From DHVE2 group archaeon (lineage in GTDB: Archaea > Thermoplasmatota > Thermoplasmata > Thermoplasmatales > Aciduliprofundaceae): 9,414 bases of DNA. This document shows, piece after piece, positions 1 through 6,284 of the stretch; position 1 is the stretch's first letter, and every line of letters starts with the position of its first letter. The notes beneath the pieces were generated by a model. That model had not been told where the DNA came from and searched no databases. It saw nothing but the letters and a program-made list of their open reading frames with translations. The stretch is taken from assembly GCA_027056155.1 (NCBI GenBank), contig JALULR010000132.1, forward strand, positions 1-9,414, in the 5' to 3' direction. Made by a program: the position numbers and the translations under genes.

Positions 1-922
1 GTGGGGGGAGGGGGATCTTTATGGTTTTTATTTTTTTTACAGATAGATGTTTTACGGTTACTGCGGGAGTTGTATCTTCGATTTTTTTAAGTTGCATCTC
101 TTTGATTGTTTCAAGTTTTGAGCTCTTGCCTACCTCTTTTTTATAATTGTTGATGTATTGCTCCATACACTCGTTGAGGGTATCGTATCTTTTTGCATCA
201 TCGTCTCTATGCTCTAGCTTTATCGGTGTGAAAAAATCAGAGTATAGATAGCAGCCATCAAACGCAAATAGTGATATAATTGCTTTTTTTAATCTCGCGC
301 ATTCCTCCTCATTAATTTCTCTTTCATTTTTTTTAACATTTGCCCGATAGCACGCCTCTTCTGCGTACTTGCCGAGATTGTATTCTGTAGCGATGCTTCT
401 CACGATGTCTTTGGAGGAATTATTGATAACCTCACATAGCGAATCTATGTCTTCAAGTGGGTGCTTTTTCGGTTGTGGAAGCTTGTATTCGTAGCCCTTC
501 CGTATGGTGCGGTACCGCCATTCACGCTCGACATACGCTTTTTCGATAATATTGTTCTCTACAATTATTACATTTCCCCCGCCAAACAACTCAAAAATCA
601 GCGAAAGCTCACCGGTGTCAAACTCGATTATTCTATCAAAATTGAGCTGTCTAAATTTCACAATTTTTCTATTAGAAAACCGTTTTCGCAGGTACATAAC
701 AAACATGCTCGGTGTGTTAGGCGTCTCGCGCTCGGCAAAGTACACAAAACCGGCAAGGTTGATGTACAAGCTTCGAGTTTTTTCTTTGTATATTTTTATG
801 ATAAACTCTCGCTCACCTATCTGATATATTTTCTTAATAAATCCGCCCTCTATCTTATCGCGATTTTCTTGGACCCATGCGTATATATCTAAGGATAGCA
901 TTGAGCTTTTTTGTGCGCTCAT
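1..922 (-). CDS. rqcH: NFACT/RqcH (NEMF, Rqc2) family protein, N-terminal part, cut by window edge
   Basis: The minus strand is open from position 922 to the left edge, giving 307 residues with no stop. The protein reads as the NFACT-N domain: LSLDIYAWVQENRDKIEGG near the start, then FDRIIEF, LIFELFGGGNVIIVE and YRTIRKGYEYKLPQP. The DR pair is about residues 96-97, matching the Asp-Arg pair needed for tRNA/ribosome binding in RqcH. A helical region follows (about 155-230), then RYDTLNECMEQYI, which corresponds to the SFNEALDEYY-like segment before the coiled coil. Known role of the family: binding the large subunit of stalled, split ribosomes and adding C-terminal alanine-type tails to the nascent chain. 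Full-length members are usually about 550-700 residues, so half or more is missing. I chose ATG 922 over in-frame ATG 901 because a TATA box sits ~26 nt upstream of 922; the core homology begins only after 901, so both are possible. The last ~30 residues visible do not look like the expected coiled coil. Confidence 0.85.
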   Translation of the reverse strand, partial: MSAQKSSMLSLDIYAWVQENRDKIEGGFIKKIYQIGEREFIIKIYKEKTRSLYINLAGFVYFAERETPNTPSMFVMYLRKRFSNRKIVKFRQLNFDRIIEFDTGELSLIFELFGGGNVIIVENNIIEKAYVEREWRYRTIRKGYEYKLPQPKKHPLEDIDSLCEVINNSSKDIVRSIATEYNLGKYAEEACYRANVKKNEREINEEECARLKKAIISLFAFDGCYLYSDFFTPIKLEHRDDDAKRYDTLNECMEQYINNYKKEVGKSSKLETIKEMQLKKIEDTTPAVTVKHLSVKKIKTIKIPLPP

Positions 923-944
923 ACTTGCAAGAAAATGATTTTAG

Positions 945-952
945 AATATAAT
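945..952 (-). promoter_or_regulatory. TATA box of the NFACT/RqcH gene
   Basis: On the minus strand this reads ATTATATT, centred about 26 nt upstream of the ATG at 922. That is the usual archaeal TATA-to-start-site distance, so the transcript would begin at or within a base or two of the start codon (leaderless). No Shine-Dalgarno sequence precedes either candidate ATG. Confidence 0.5.
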
Positions 953-1019
953 GTTTTGGAATGCTCTTTCTTATCGCCAAGCATTATGTATTATGGCTTC
1001 GAAGGGTGTTTACAAGCTT

Positions 1020-1027
1020 TTTATATC
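1020..1027 (+). promoter_or_regulatory. TATA box of the four-helix membrane protein gene
   Basis: TTTATATC within a longer T-rich run, centred ~27 nt upstream of the ATG at 1051. The spacing predicts a transcript starting at the ATG. It is also the main reason for rejecting the longer open frame beginning at 961, whose start would lie upstream of the promoter. Confidence 0.55.
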
Positions 1028-1050
1028 TTTTTTTACATGTGGCGACGAAA

Positions 1051-1587
1051 ATGTCTTTCTTGGGAAATATCTTGGGAAATAAATGGAGTGGTTTCGCTGA
1101 GGAAATAGGCATATCCGTAATTTTGACGTTTGTGTTTTATCTGTTGATGTACATTTCAGGGGCAACTGAAGGGCATTCTATTGGTGATTTAGTTGCATTG
1201 GTGATTTTGGCATATGTGATTATGGGCGGTATAATGAGAATTATAAGGTGGGCTATTGCATATAAAGCGCCGGTTTTTCTGTATTTTCTCCATTTCCCTG
1301 CATTTATAGGCATTTTCACGGCAGCCATGATGCTTCAGCATCCTGGAATGTGGAACATAATTGGCTCTATTTCAATCTTCGCTCTGGTTGGTGTTTATTT
1401 TTTGATACTCTTCATTTTCCGCAGAAAAGGAATAATGAAAAAATCTCCGCCCGGGTATAGATTTGCCGTGCTTAGGAGAGAGATGAGTGTTATTGAGAGA
1501 ATTACACTGGTGTTCCCAGATAGGTACCTTATGTATCTGCAAACGGGAGATGTAAAGTATCTGCAAAATGATTCGTTTAATCTCTAA
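1051..1587 (+). CDS. Four-helix integral membrane protein of unknown function
   Basis: I do not recognise this 178-residue protein. It shows four hydrophobic segments at about residues 21-37, 44-65, 74-95 and 103-123. Basic residues follow helix 2 (RIIRW...YK) and helix 4 (RRKG), and the loop between helices 1 and 2 is acidic, so both termini are probably cytoplasmic. A soluble tail of ~55 residues follows (PPGYRFAVLRREMSVIERIT, then FPDRYLMYLQTGD). No catalytic motif or metal site is visible. The frame is open upstream to 961, but M31 of that frame, at 1051, fits the TATA box and gives an N-terminus without an extra unexplained hydrophobic stretch. The gene is divergent from RqcH and lies 90 bp before cdc48 on the same strand, but cdc48 has its own TATA box, so they need not be one operon. 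The gene call is good; the function is unknown. Confidence 0.72.
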   Translation: MSFLGNILGNKWSGFAEEIGISVILTFVFYLLMYISGATEGHSIGDLVALVILAYVIMGGIMRIIRWAIAYKAPVFLYFLHFPAFIGIFTAAMMLQHPGMWNIIGSISIFALVGVYFLILFIFRRKGIMKKSPPGYRFAVLRREMSVIERITLVFPDRYLMYLQTGDVKYLQNDSFNL

Positions 1588-1646
1588 GGTTATGACTCAT
1601 TGGAGTTTAAGCATCACATTGTTTGAGATACACAGGTAATGAGAAG

Positions 1647-1654
1647 TTTTATAA
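1647..1654 (+). promoter_or_regulatory. TATA box of the cdc48-PRC barrel operon
   Basis: TTTTATAA, inside TTTTATAATATAAG, centred ~27 nt upstream of the ATG at 1678, so transcription probably starts at the start codon. A short GAGG lies only 3 nt before the ATG, too close for a normal Shine-Dalgarno sequence. Confidence 0.6.
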
Positions 1655-1677
1655 TATAAGTAGAAATCTCGAGGCTT

Positions 1678-3891
1678 ATGAGCGAGCTAGAACTCAGAGT
1701 GGCAGAAGCGCCTCAGATGGACGTGGGGCTTGGCAGAGCGCGTTTAGACACAAATAGCCGCGTGGCGTTGAATGTAGAGGTAGGAGATGTAATTGAGATA
1801 ACCGGAGGCAGAACAACTGCAGCGCGGGTTTTTAGGGCAAAACAAGAGGACGAGGGCAAAGGCAATATCAGAATTGATGGATACATACGAAGAAATGCGA
1901 AGGTCACTGTGGGGGATAAAGTAAAAGTGAAGAAGGCAGAGCCGGTAGAGGCAGAAAAGATAATTCTCGCTCCACTCATCGGTAAGAACCAGCGGCTGAG
2001 GTTTGGAGAGGGCATAGGTGAGTTTATCCGGAGGAGCTTGCTTAAAAGGCCTGTGGTTGAGGGAGATGAAATAGTTGTGCCAAATATAACCCTTGCAGGT
2101 CGCGCAGGTATCATATTCAAAGTTGTAAAAACTGTGCCTGTGAAGAAAGTGCTACAAATTGGTACAAATACAAATATTGAAGTGCGGGACGAGCCACCCA
2201 GTGAGCTAGAAGAATCCGGTATGGAGCATATTACCTATGAGGATATAGGAGGTCTCGGCAAAGAGCTAAAAAAAGTAAGAGAGATGATAGAGCTACCCCT
2301 TAAACATCCTGAGCTATTTGAGAGGCTTGGCATAGACCCACCTAAGGGTGTAATACTTTACGGGCCACCGGGCACGGGCAAGACTCTTATTGCCAAAGCT
2401 GTGGCAAACGAGAGCAATGCTTCGTTTTTCGTAATAAATGGTCCTGAAATAATGAGCAAGTTTTACGGTCAGAGCGAGCAAAAGCTAAGGGAGATTTTCC
2501 AAGATGCTCAGAAAAGCGCACCTAGCATAATATTCATAGACGAGATAGATTCTATAGCTCCGAAGAGAGAGGAGGTTACCGGCGAGGTTGAGCGAAGGGT
2601 AGTAGCTCAGCTTCTCACGCTTATGGACGGGCTAAGAAAGCGGGGCCATGTGATAGTAATTGGTGCTACCAACCGAGTTGATGCGTTAGACCCTGCGTTG
2701 CGTAGACCCGGAAGATTTGATAGGGAGATAGAAATTGGCATACCTGATAAGAAAGGGAGAATGGAGATAATTCAGATACATACTAGAGCTATGCCAATTG
2801 ATGGTACAGATGAAGAGCGCAAGGCGCTTTTAGAGGAGCTTGCTGAGATAACGCATGGCTTTGTAGGCGCAGATTTAGCGGCCTTGGCTAGAGAGGCTGC
2901 AATGAACGCGCTTAGGCGATATTTAGATAAGATAGATTTAGACAAGCCCGTGCCTACTGAAATTTTAGAAAATATGCGAGTAAAGAAACAGGATTTCATA
3001 GAGGCTTTGAAAAAGATAGAGCCTACAGTACTAAGAGAGGTAATGATTGAAGTGCCCTCTGTAAAGTGGGACGATATCGGGGGCTTAGAAGAAGCTAAAA
3101 AAGTGCTAAGAGAGGCTGTAGAGCTTCCTATTAAAGACCCTAAAAAGTTCGAGACAATGGGCATACGGCCACCCAGAGGAGTGTTATTGTACGGGCCTCC
3201 GGGTACAGGCAAGACCCTTCTCGCAAAGGCTGTAGCTACTGAAAGCGATGCAAATTTCATAAGCATAAAAGGTCCTGAGATAATGAGCAAGTGGGTTGGT
3301 GAGAGCGAGAAGGCCATTAGGATGATATTCAAAAAAGCGAGACAATCATCACCGTGTATAATATTTTTAGATGAGATAGACGCCATTGCACCAAAGCGTG
3401 GGCACTTTTCGGCATCGGGCGTAACAGAGCGCATAGTAAATCAGCTTCTCACATCGATGGACGGTATAACTTCTCTCGAGGGCGTGGTGGTAATTGCGGC
3501 TACGAATAGGCCGGATATAGTAGACCCAGCATTGCTGCGGCCGGGCAGATTCGACCGTTTAGTTTTCATACCGCCACCAGATACAGAGGCTAGAAAGCGC
3601 ATACTGGAGGTACATACTAGGAAAATGCCACTTGAAGGTGTTGATTTGGTCACTTTGGCAGAGAAGACTGTGGGTTATACAGGCGCGGATATTGAGAACT
3701 TATGCAGAGAAGCAGGCATGTCTGCTATTCGTGATAACTCAGATGTGGTAAAGATGAAGCACTTTGAAGAAGCTTTAAATATAGTAAAACCATCTCTTGA
3801 CGAGGAAACTATAAAATACTACGAAAGTATTGGGTTAGAATTGAGCAAAGGTCTCCGCAAAGAAAAGGAGGATTTAAACTACTACTCGTGA
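1678..3891 (+). CDS. cdc48: Cdc48/VCP/VAT-type AAA+ ATPase with HbYX-like C-terminus
   Basis: A 737-residue two-ring AAA+ unfoldase. Residues 1-180 are the N-domain (double-psi barrel, [19 protein letters not shown]). D1 has Walker A GPPGTGKT at 229-236, Walker B with D288/E289, sensor N332 and arginine fingers in RRPGRFDR (343-349). D2 has Walker A at 506-513, Walker B D565/E566, sensor N610 and RPGRFDR at 621-627. Pore loops are KFYGQSE (261-267) in D1 and KWVGESE (538-544) in D2. Length matches archaeal Cdc48/VAT (~730-760). The family uses ATP to unfold or extract proteins and, in archaea, can feed the 20S proteasome. The last three residues, YYS, fit the hydrophobic-Tyr-X rule for opening the 20S gate and resemble Rpt5's YYA. 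A PRC-barrel gene follows 11 nt downstream. The start is set by the TATA box and N-domain homology. Identity is very secure; the proteasome link is inferred from the tail. Confidence 0.97.
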   Translation: MSELELRVAEAPQMDVGLGRARLDTNSRVALNVEVGDVIEITGGRTTAARVFRAKQEDEGKGNIRIDGYIRRNAKVTVGDKVKVKKAEPVEAEKIILAPLIGKNQRLRFGEGIGEFIRRSLLKRPVVEGDEIVVPNITLAGRAGIIFKVVKTVPVKKVLQIGTNTNIEVRDEPPSELEESGMEHITYEDIGGLGKELKKVREMIELPLKHPELFERLGIDPPKGVILYGPPGTGKTLIAKAVANESNASFFVINGPEIMSKFYGQSEQKLREIFQDAQKSAPSIIFIDEIDSIAPKREEVTGEVERRVVAQLLTLMDGLRKRGHVIVIGATNRVDALDPALRRPGRFDREIEIGIPDKKGRMEIIQIHTRAMPIDGTDEERKALLEELAEITHGFVGADLAALAREAAMNALRRYLDKIDLDKPVPTEILENMRVKKQDFIEALKKIEPTVLREVMIEVPSVKWDDIGGLEEAKKVLREAVELPIKDPKKFETMGIRPPRGVLLYGPPGTGKTLLAKAVATESDANFISIKGPEIMSKWVGESEKAIRMIFKKARQSSPCIIFLDEIDAIAPKRGHFSASGVTERIVNQLLTSMDGITSLEGVVVIAATNRPDIVDPALLRPGRFDRLVFIPPPDTEARKRILEVHTRKMPLEGVDLVTLAEKTVGYTGADIENLCREAGMSAIRDNSDVVKMKHFEEALNIVKPSLDEETIKYYESIGLELSKGLRKEKEDLNYYS

Positions 3892-3897
3892 GGTGAG
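3890..3897 (+). promoter_or_regulatory. Strong Shine-Dalgarno sequence for the PRC-barrel gene, overlapping the cdc48 stop codon
   Basis: GAGGTGAG, complementary to the 16S rRNA 3' tail (pairing core GAGGTGA), with five bases before the ATG at 3903. Its first two bases are the last two of the cdc48 stop TGA. This is the clearest ribosome-binding site in the window and belongs to the one evident operon-internal gene. Confidence 0.75.
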
Positions 3898-3902
3898 GGA
3901 AT

Positions 3903-4145
3903 ATGAAAAAGTTCGTTACAGAATTAAGAGGTAAGACAGCCATGACCGATGATGGAATAATTCTGGGCACTATCGACAATTTTGTAGTAGATACGGAAAG
4001 TGGCGACATAAAGCATGTGCTTGTAGTGCCTGCAGACGATTTGGAAACAAGAGAGTTTCAGAGAGACGCACAGGGTCGGCTTATCTTGCCTTTTGAAAAT
4101 ATGCGCTCGGTGCGTGACGTTGTTGTAATGACCCTAAAAAAGTGA
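3903..4145 (+). CDS. Small PRC-barrel domain protein
   Basis: An 80-residue protein that is essentially one PRC-barrel: ELRGKTAMTDDGIILGTIDN, then FVVDTESGDIKHVLVVP, and a last strand MRSVRDVVVMTLKK. The alternating short strands with the G-x-x-x-G-x-I/V turn are typical of the fold, which also occurs in RimM and photosynthetic reaction centre H subunits. Stand-alone archaeal PRC-barrel proteins of this size include the CdpB proteins of haloarchaeal FtsZ-based division; whether this one belongs to that group cannot be told from sequence alone. It starts 11 nt after cdc48 behind a strong Shine-Dalgarno sequence and has no promoter of its own that I can see, so it should be made with Cdc48. It ends 2 nt from the convergent aRF1 stop. 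No membrane segment, cysteine or catalytic motif is present. The fold call is fairly secure; the role is open. Confidence 0.85.
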   Translation: MKKFVTELRGKTAMTDDGIILGTIDNFVVDTESGDIKHVLVVPADDLETREFQRDAQGRLILPFENMRSVRDVVVMTLKK

Positions 4146-4147
4146 AA
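4136..4147 (-). terminator. Possible T-tract terminator after aRF1
   Basis: On the minus strand TTTCACTTTTTT follows directly after the aRF1 stop codon. Archaeal RNA polymerase can terminate on T-rich tracts without a hairpin. The tract lies inside the last codons of the opposing PRC-barrel gene, where it reads as lysine codons, so its presence may be coincidental. Confidence 0.3.
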
Positions 4148-5359
4148 TTATCTATATCTTAATATTGCCGCTATGCCACCAAACGCGGTGGCAAATATTT
4201 TTCCCTCTTCACTTTCGTCGGATATTAGCTCTACCTTTGTTCCGTTTTGCTCGGCTATCTCGTAGTACTCTTCAATGAGGTCTTTTTTGTCCACTATTTC
4301 CATTAGTGCGCCGCAATCTGGGCACGTTTTGTCAGGTATGTTTCCTTTAATGGTCTCTGTAATCTCCTTTCCGCACTGAGGGCATTTCCATGTAACGCGG
4401 TATTTGCGCAGTCCATCTGAGATGAGCAAGGTATCTACCGCGCCGCTTTCCAAGGCTGTGCGCACCTCTTTCTCACCGTATACTGCAAGTCCACCATCTG
4501 GCTTGCGCACCTCTCTGAAAAATCGGTTTAGCAGTTTTCGCTCTTTGAATAGCTCAAGTTGCTCTACAGTTTTTGCAGCCTTGTTGGCGAGCTCTTGCAG
4601 CCCGTATTCGTCGGTATATCCTGTATCGAATAAATCCACTACTTTTTTCTTAAGCTCGTGATGTAAGTAGTCTCCATTAACGAAGAGCTCTTTGGTGCTG
4701 CCCGGGCCACCCACTAATATACCACTTAGCTTTTCATTTAGAAAAACTTCGTTTGCTTTATCTCCTACCCTTTTAAAAAACTCATGAACTGCCTGCTCTA
4801 TTAATCGCTCGAATCTTCGCGAAGACTGGCCACCTTGATGATGCTTACTAGGCACCATGCTCTCAAGATGCTTTACTGTAATTACCCTTGTACCTTTAAG
4901 TAAGCCGATAGTTGCCTCTTTTCTGTCTATGACAAGTAGTCCATAAACATCTTTCTCGCCAAGCATGGCCTTTAGAGGCTCTAAGTAGAACTTAGAATCG
5001 CAGCGATATAAGAAAGATTGAACGGGCTCAGGAGGCTCCATGAGATGCGAAACCATCTCTGTTTGGTCTCCGCGCTTCTGTACATGCCCCACAAACACCA
5101 CCAACCCGTTTGGAGGGGGCATTTTAAAGTACTTTAACCTTGACATGATACTCTCAATTGCGCTCATCACATTTTTTCTAGTGGTTTTGCTTTTTATATT
5201 TGATGATGTGCCATATTCATCGCGAAGATACGCTATAACATCGGATATGGGACGCTTTGGGGGGATATATACTGTTATGAGCTCTGTACCTCTACCTTGA
5301 TACTTTTCGAGCTCTTCTAGCATACGTCTAAACTCGTATTTTCTTCTTGCTTCGTCCAT
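4148..5359 (-). CDS. prf1: Archaeal peptide chain release factor 1 (aRF1)
   Basis: A 403-residue class I release factor that recognises all three stop codons in the ribosomal A site and triggers peptidyl-tRNA hydrolysis. Domain 1 carries NIKS at 54-57 and YRCDSKF at 118-124 (the YxCxxxF stop-reading motif). Domain 2 carries GGQ at 176-178 in [14 protein letters not shown]. Domain 3 has two cysteine pairs, C326/C329 and C346/C349, a probable zinc site kept in many archaeal members. Length is normal for aRF1 (~400-420). NIKS together with GGQ separates it from Pelota, which lacks both, and from Vms1-type hydrolases. The start ATG follows AGGTG with a 6-nt spacer and gives the standard N-terminus. 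The gene is convergent with the PRC-barrel gene (2-nt gap) and divergent from the GTPase gene. Nothing is missing or unusual. Confidence 0.97.
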   Translation of the reverse strand: MDEARRKYEFRRMLEELEKYQGRGTELITVYIPPKRPISDVIAYLRDEYGTSSNIKSKTTRKNVMSAIESIMSRLKYFKMPPPNGLVVFVGHVQKRGDQTEMVSHLMEPPEPVQSFLYRCDSKFYLEPLKAMLGEKDVYGLLVIDRKEATIGLLKGTRVITVKHLESMVPSKHHQGGQSSRRFERLIEQAVHEFFKRVGDKANEVFLNEKLSGILVGGPGSTKELFVNGDYLHHELKKKVVDLFDTGYTDEYGLQELANKAAKTVEQLELFKERKLLNRFFREVRKPDGGLAVYGEKEVRTALESGAVDTLLISDGLRKYRVTWKCPQCGKEITETIKGNIPDKTCPDCGALMEIVDKKDLIEEYYEIAEQNGTKVELISDESEEGKIFATAFGGIAAILRYR

Positions 5360-5386
5360 TGCTCACACCTAATCGGTGATTTTGTT

Positions 5387-5398
5387 TTATTAAATAAA
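5387..5398 (-). promoter_or_regulatory. Candidate promoter of aRF1
   Basis: On the minus strand this reads TTTATTTAATAA, the most TATA-like stretch before aRF1. Its centre is ~32-36 nt from the ATG, giving a leader of only a few bases and excluding part of the AGGTG at 5366-5370. A second candidate, GCATATAG on the minus strand around 5410-5418, would give a leader of about 28 nt that includes the Shine-Dalgarno sequence. I cannot choose between them. Confidence 0.35.
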
Positions 5399-5443
5399 TC
5401 TTAGCCCATGCTATATGCGAGCAGAACGATTTAAGGCATGAGC

Positions 5444-5451
5444 AAATATTA
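5444..5451 (+). promoter_or_regulatory. TATA-like box of the Ras-like GTPase gene
   Basis: AAATATTA, in the A/T stretch AAATATTAAATAG, centred ~27 nt before the ATG at 5475. This fits a leaderless message. No Shine-Dalgarno sequence precedes the ATG at 5475 or the in-frame ATG at 5484. Confidence 0.45.
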
Positions 5452-5474
5452 AATAGCAGCCGTGAATTTAGAAC

Positions 5475-6284
5475 ATGGTAATAATGGAGCTCAAAAGGAA
5501 AGTGGTGCTCTTAGGAGATTCCGGTGTGGGCAAAACTTCGCTTGTGCGGCGATTCGTTTATGAGCAATTTAGCGATGATTATATACAGACAATTGGTACA
5601 AAAGTGAACAAGAAAGAAATTATGCTTCATTATGATGGCGAGGCACATAAAATATCTTTAGTAATTTGGGATGTGCTTGGGCAGCAAGGTTATTCCCGTG
5701 TTAAAAGTGCCGCTTTTAGGGGCGCTGATGGTGCTATTTTTGTATGCGACCTTACTCGAAAAAACACGCTGCATAGCATATTGCATTACTGGATACCCAT
5801 GCTAGAAACAGTCGCAGGTGTGCCCGGAATGCTTCTAGCAAACAAGAGTGATTTGGATAACATTGATATAACTAAAGAAGAGCTTGACGAGTTCAGCAAA
5901 ATAACAGGATTGCCATACCTAATCACGAGTGCAAAGACTGGAGAGAATGTAGAGTATGCGTTTTACCAGCTATCTCGGCTAATGCTGATATTCAAGCCCA
6001 TACGCAGCAGTGAAAATATAGATAAGAAGCTTGGCACTCTAAAAGATGCACTGGATTATATTATGACCGATTTCTCACGAAACTACGGAAACTGGAACGA
6101 AGGAATGGCAGTGATAGAAACAAATATTCGTGCCATAGGCATGGATATTAGCACACCCACCGTAGAGCAACTTCATTTGCTAATCGATAAGTTATATCAC
6201 ATAGAGCTATACAGAATTGGCGAAGAGCGCGCTAAGACGAGCAGGGTGCGCAGATTGGGTATAGTTGAGCAAGTACTATCCTAG
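5475..6284 (+). CDS. Rab/Ras-like small GTPase with C-terminal helical extension
   Basis: A 269-residue protein. Residues 1-175 form a complete small GTPase domain closest in style to Rab: G1 GDSGVGKT at 14-21, switch I YIQTIGTK (37-43), G3 WDVLGQQ (65-71), G4 NKSD at 123-126 and G5 TSAKTG (151-156). Q70 occupies the catalytic-glutamine position of Ras Q61, so hydrolysis should be possible. G3 reads DVLGQQ instead of the usual DTAGQE. Residues ~180-269 are an added, mostly helical region (LKDALDYIMTDFSRNYGNW, then TPTVEQLHLLIDKLYHIELY) with a basic stretch RVRR near the end. I do not recognise its fold with confidence. There is no C-terminal cysteine, so no eukaryotic-type prenylation. The start at 5475 fits the TATA spacing; ATG 5484 would remove three residues. 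The gene shares its stop region with the convergent STAND/TPR gene. GTPase identity is secure; pathway unknown. Confidence 0.92.
   Translation: MVIMELKRKVVLLGDSGVGKTSLVRRFVYEQFSDDYIQTIGTKVNKKEIMLHYDGEAHKISLVIWDVLGQQGYSRVKSAAFRGADGAIFVCDLTRKNTLHSILHYWIPMLETVAGVPGMLLANKSDLDNIDITKEELDEFSKITGLPYLITSAKTGENVEYAFYQLSRLMLIFKPIRSSENIDKKLGTLKDALDYIMTDFSRNYGNWNEGMAVIETNIRAIGMDISTPTVEQLHLLIDKLYHIELYRIGEERAKTSRVRRLGIVEQVLS

Noticed and set aside
1..14. G-rich start of the window as a possible G-quadruplex
   Set aside because: Only two long G runs are present before the edge, and the bases read through as the RqcH frame; an edge artefact is as likely.
461..892. Open plus-strand frames of 106-143 codons at 461-892 and 504-824
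   Set aside because: They lie opposite the NFACT-N coding sequence, have unnatural composition for a folded protein, and match no family; the minus-strand reading is clearly the real gene.
961..1050. Longer start for the membrane protein at ATG 961
   Set aside because: The start would lie upstream of the TATA box at 1020-1027, and the extra 30 residues have no family support.
911..1108. Short open frame on the plus strand spanning the RqcH/membrane-protein promoter region
   Set aside because: It runs through both predicted TATA boxes and into the membrane protein in another frame; there is no start signal or homology.
1592..1600. Short inverted repeat ATGA-C-TCAT downstream of the membrane protein
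   Set aside because: Only four base pairs each side, no T-tract and no second copy; too short to call an operator or terminator.
2772..3434. 220-codon open frame antisense to cdc48
   Set aside because: It mirrors the conserved AAA+ coding sequence on the other strand and has no recognisable domain or start signal.
4148..5359. aRF1 gene as a Pelota or Vms1/ANKZF1-type hydrolase
   Set aside because: NIKS, YxCxxxF and GGQ are all present with normal aRF1 length; Pelota lacks GGQ and NIKS, and Vms1-type proteins lack the stop-reading domain.
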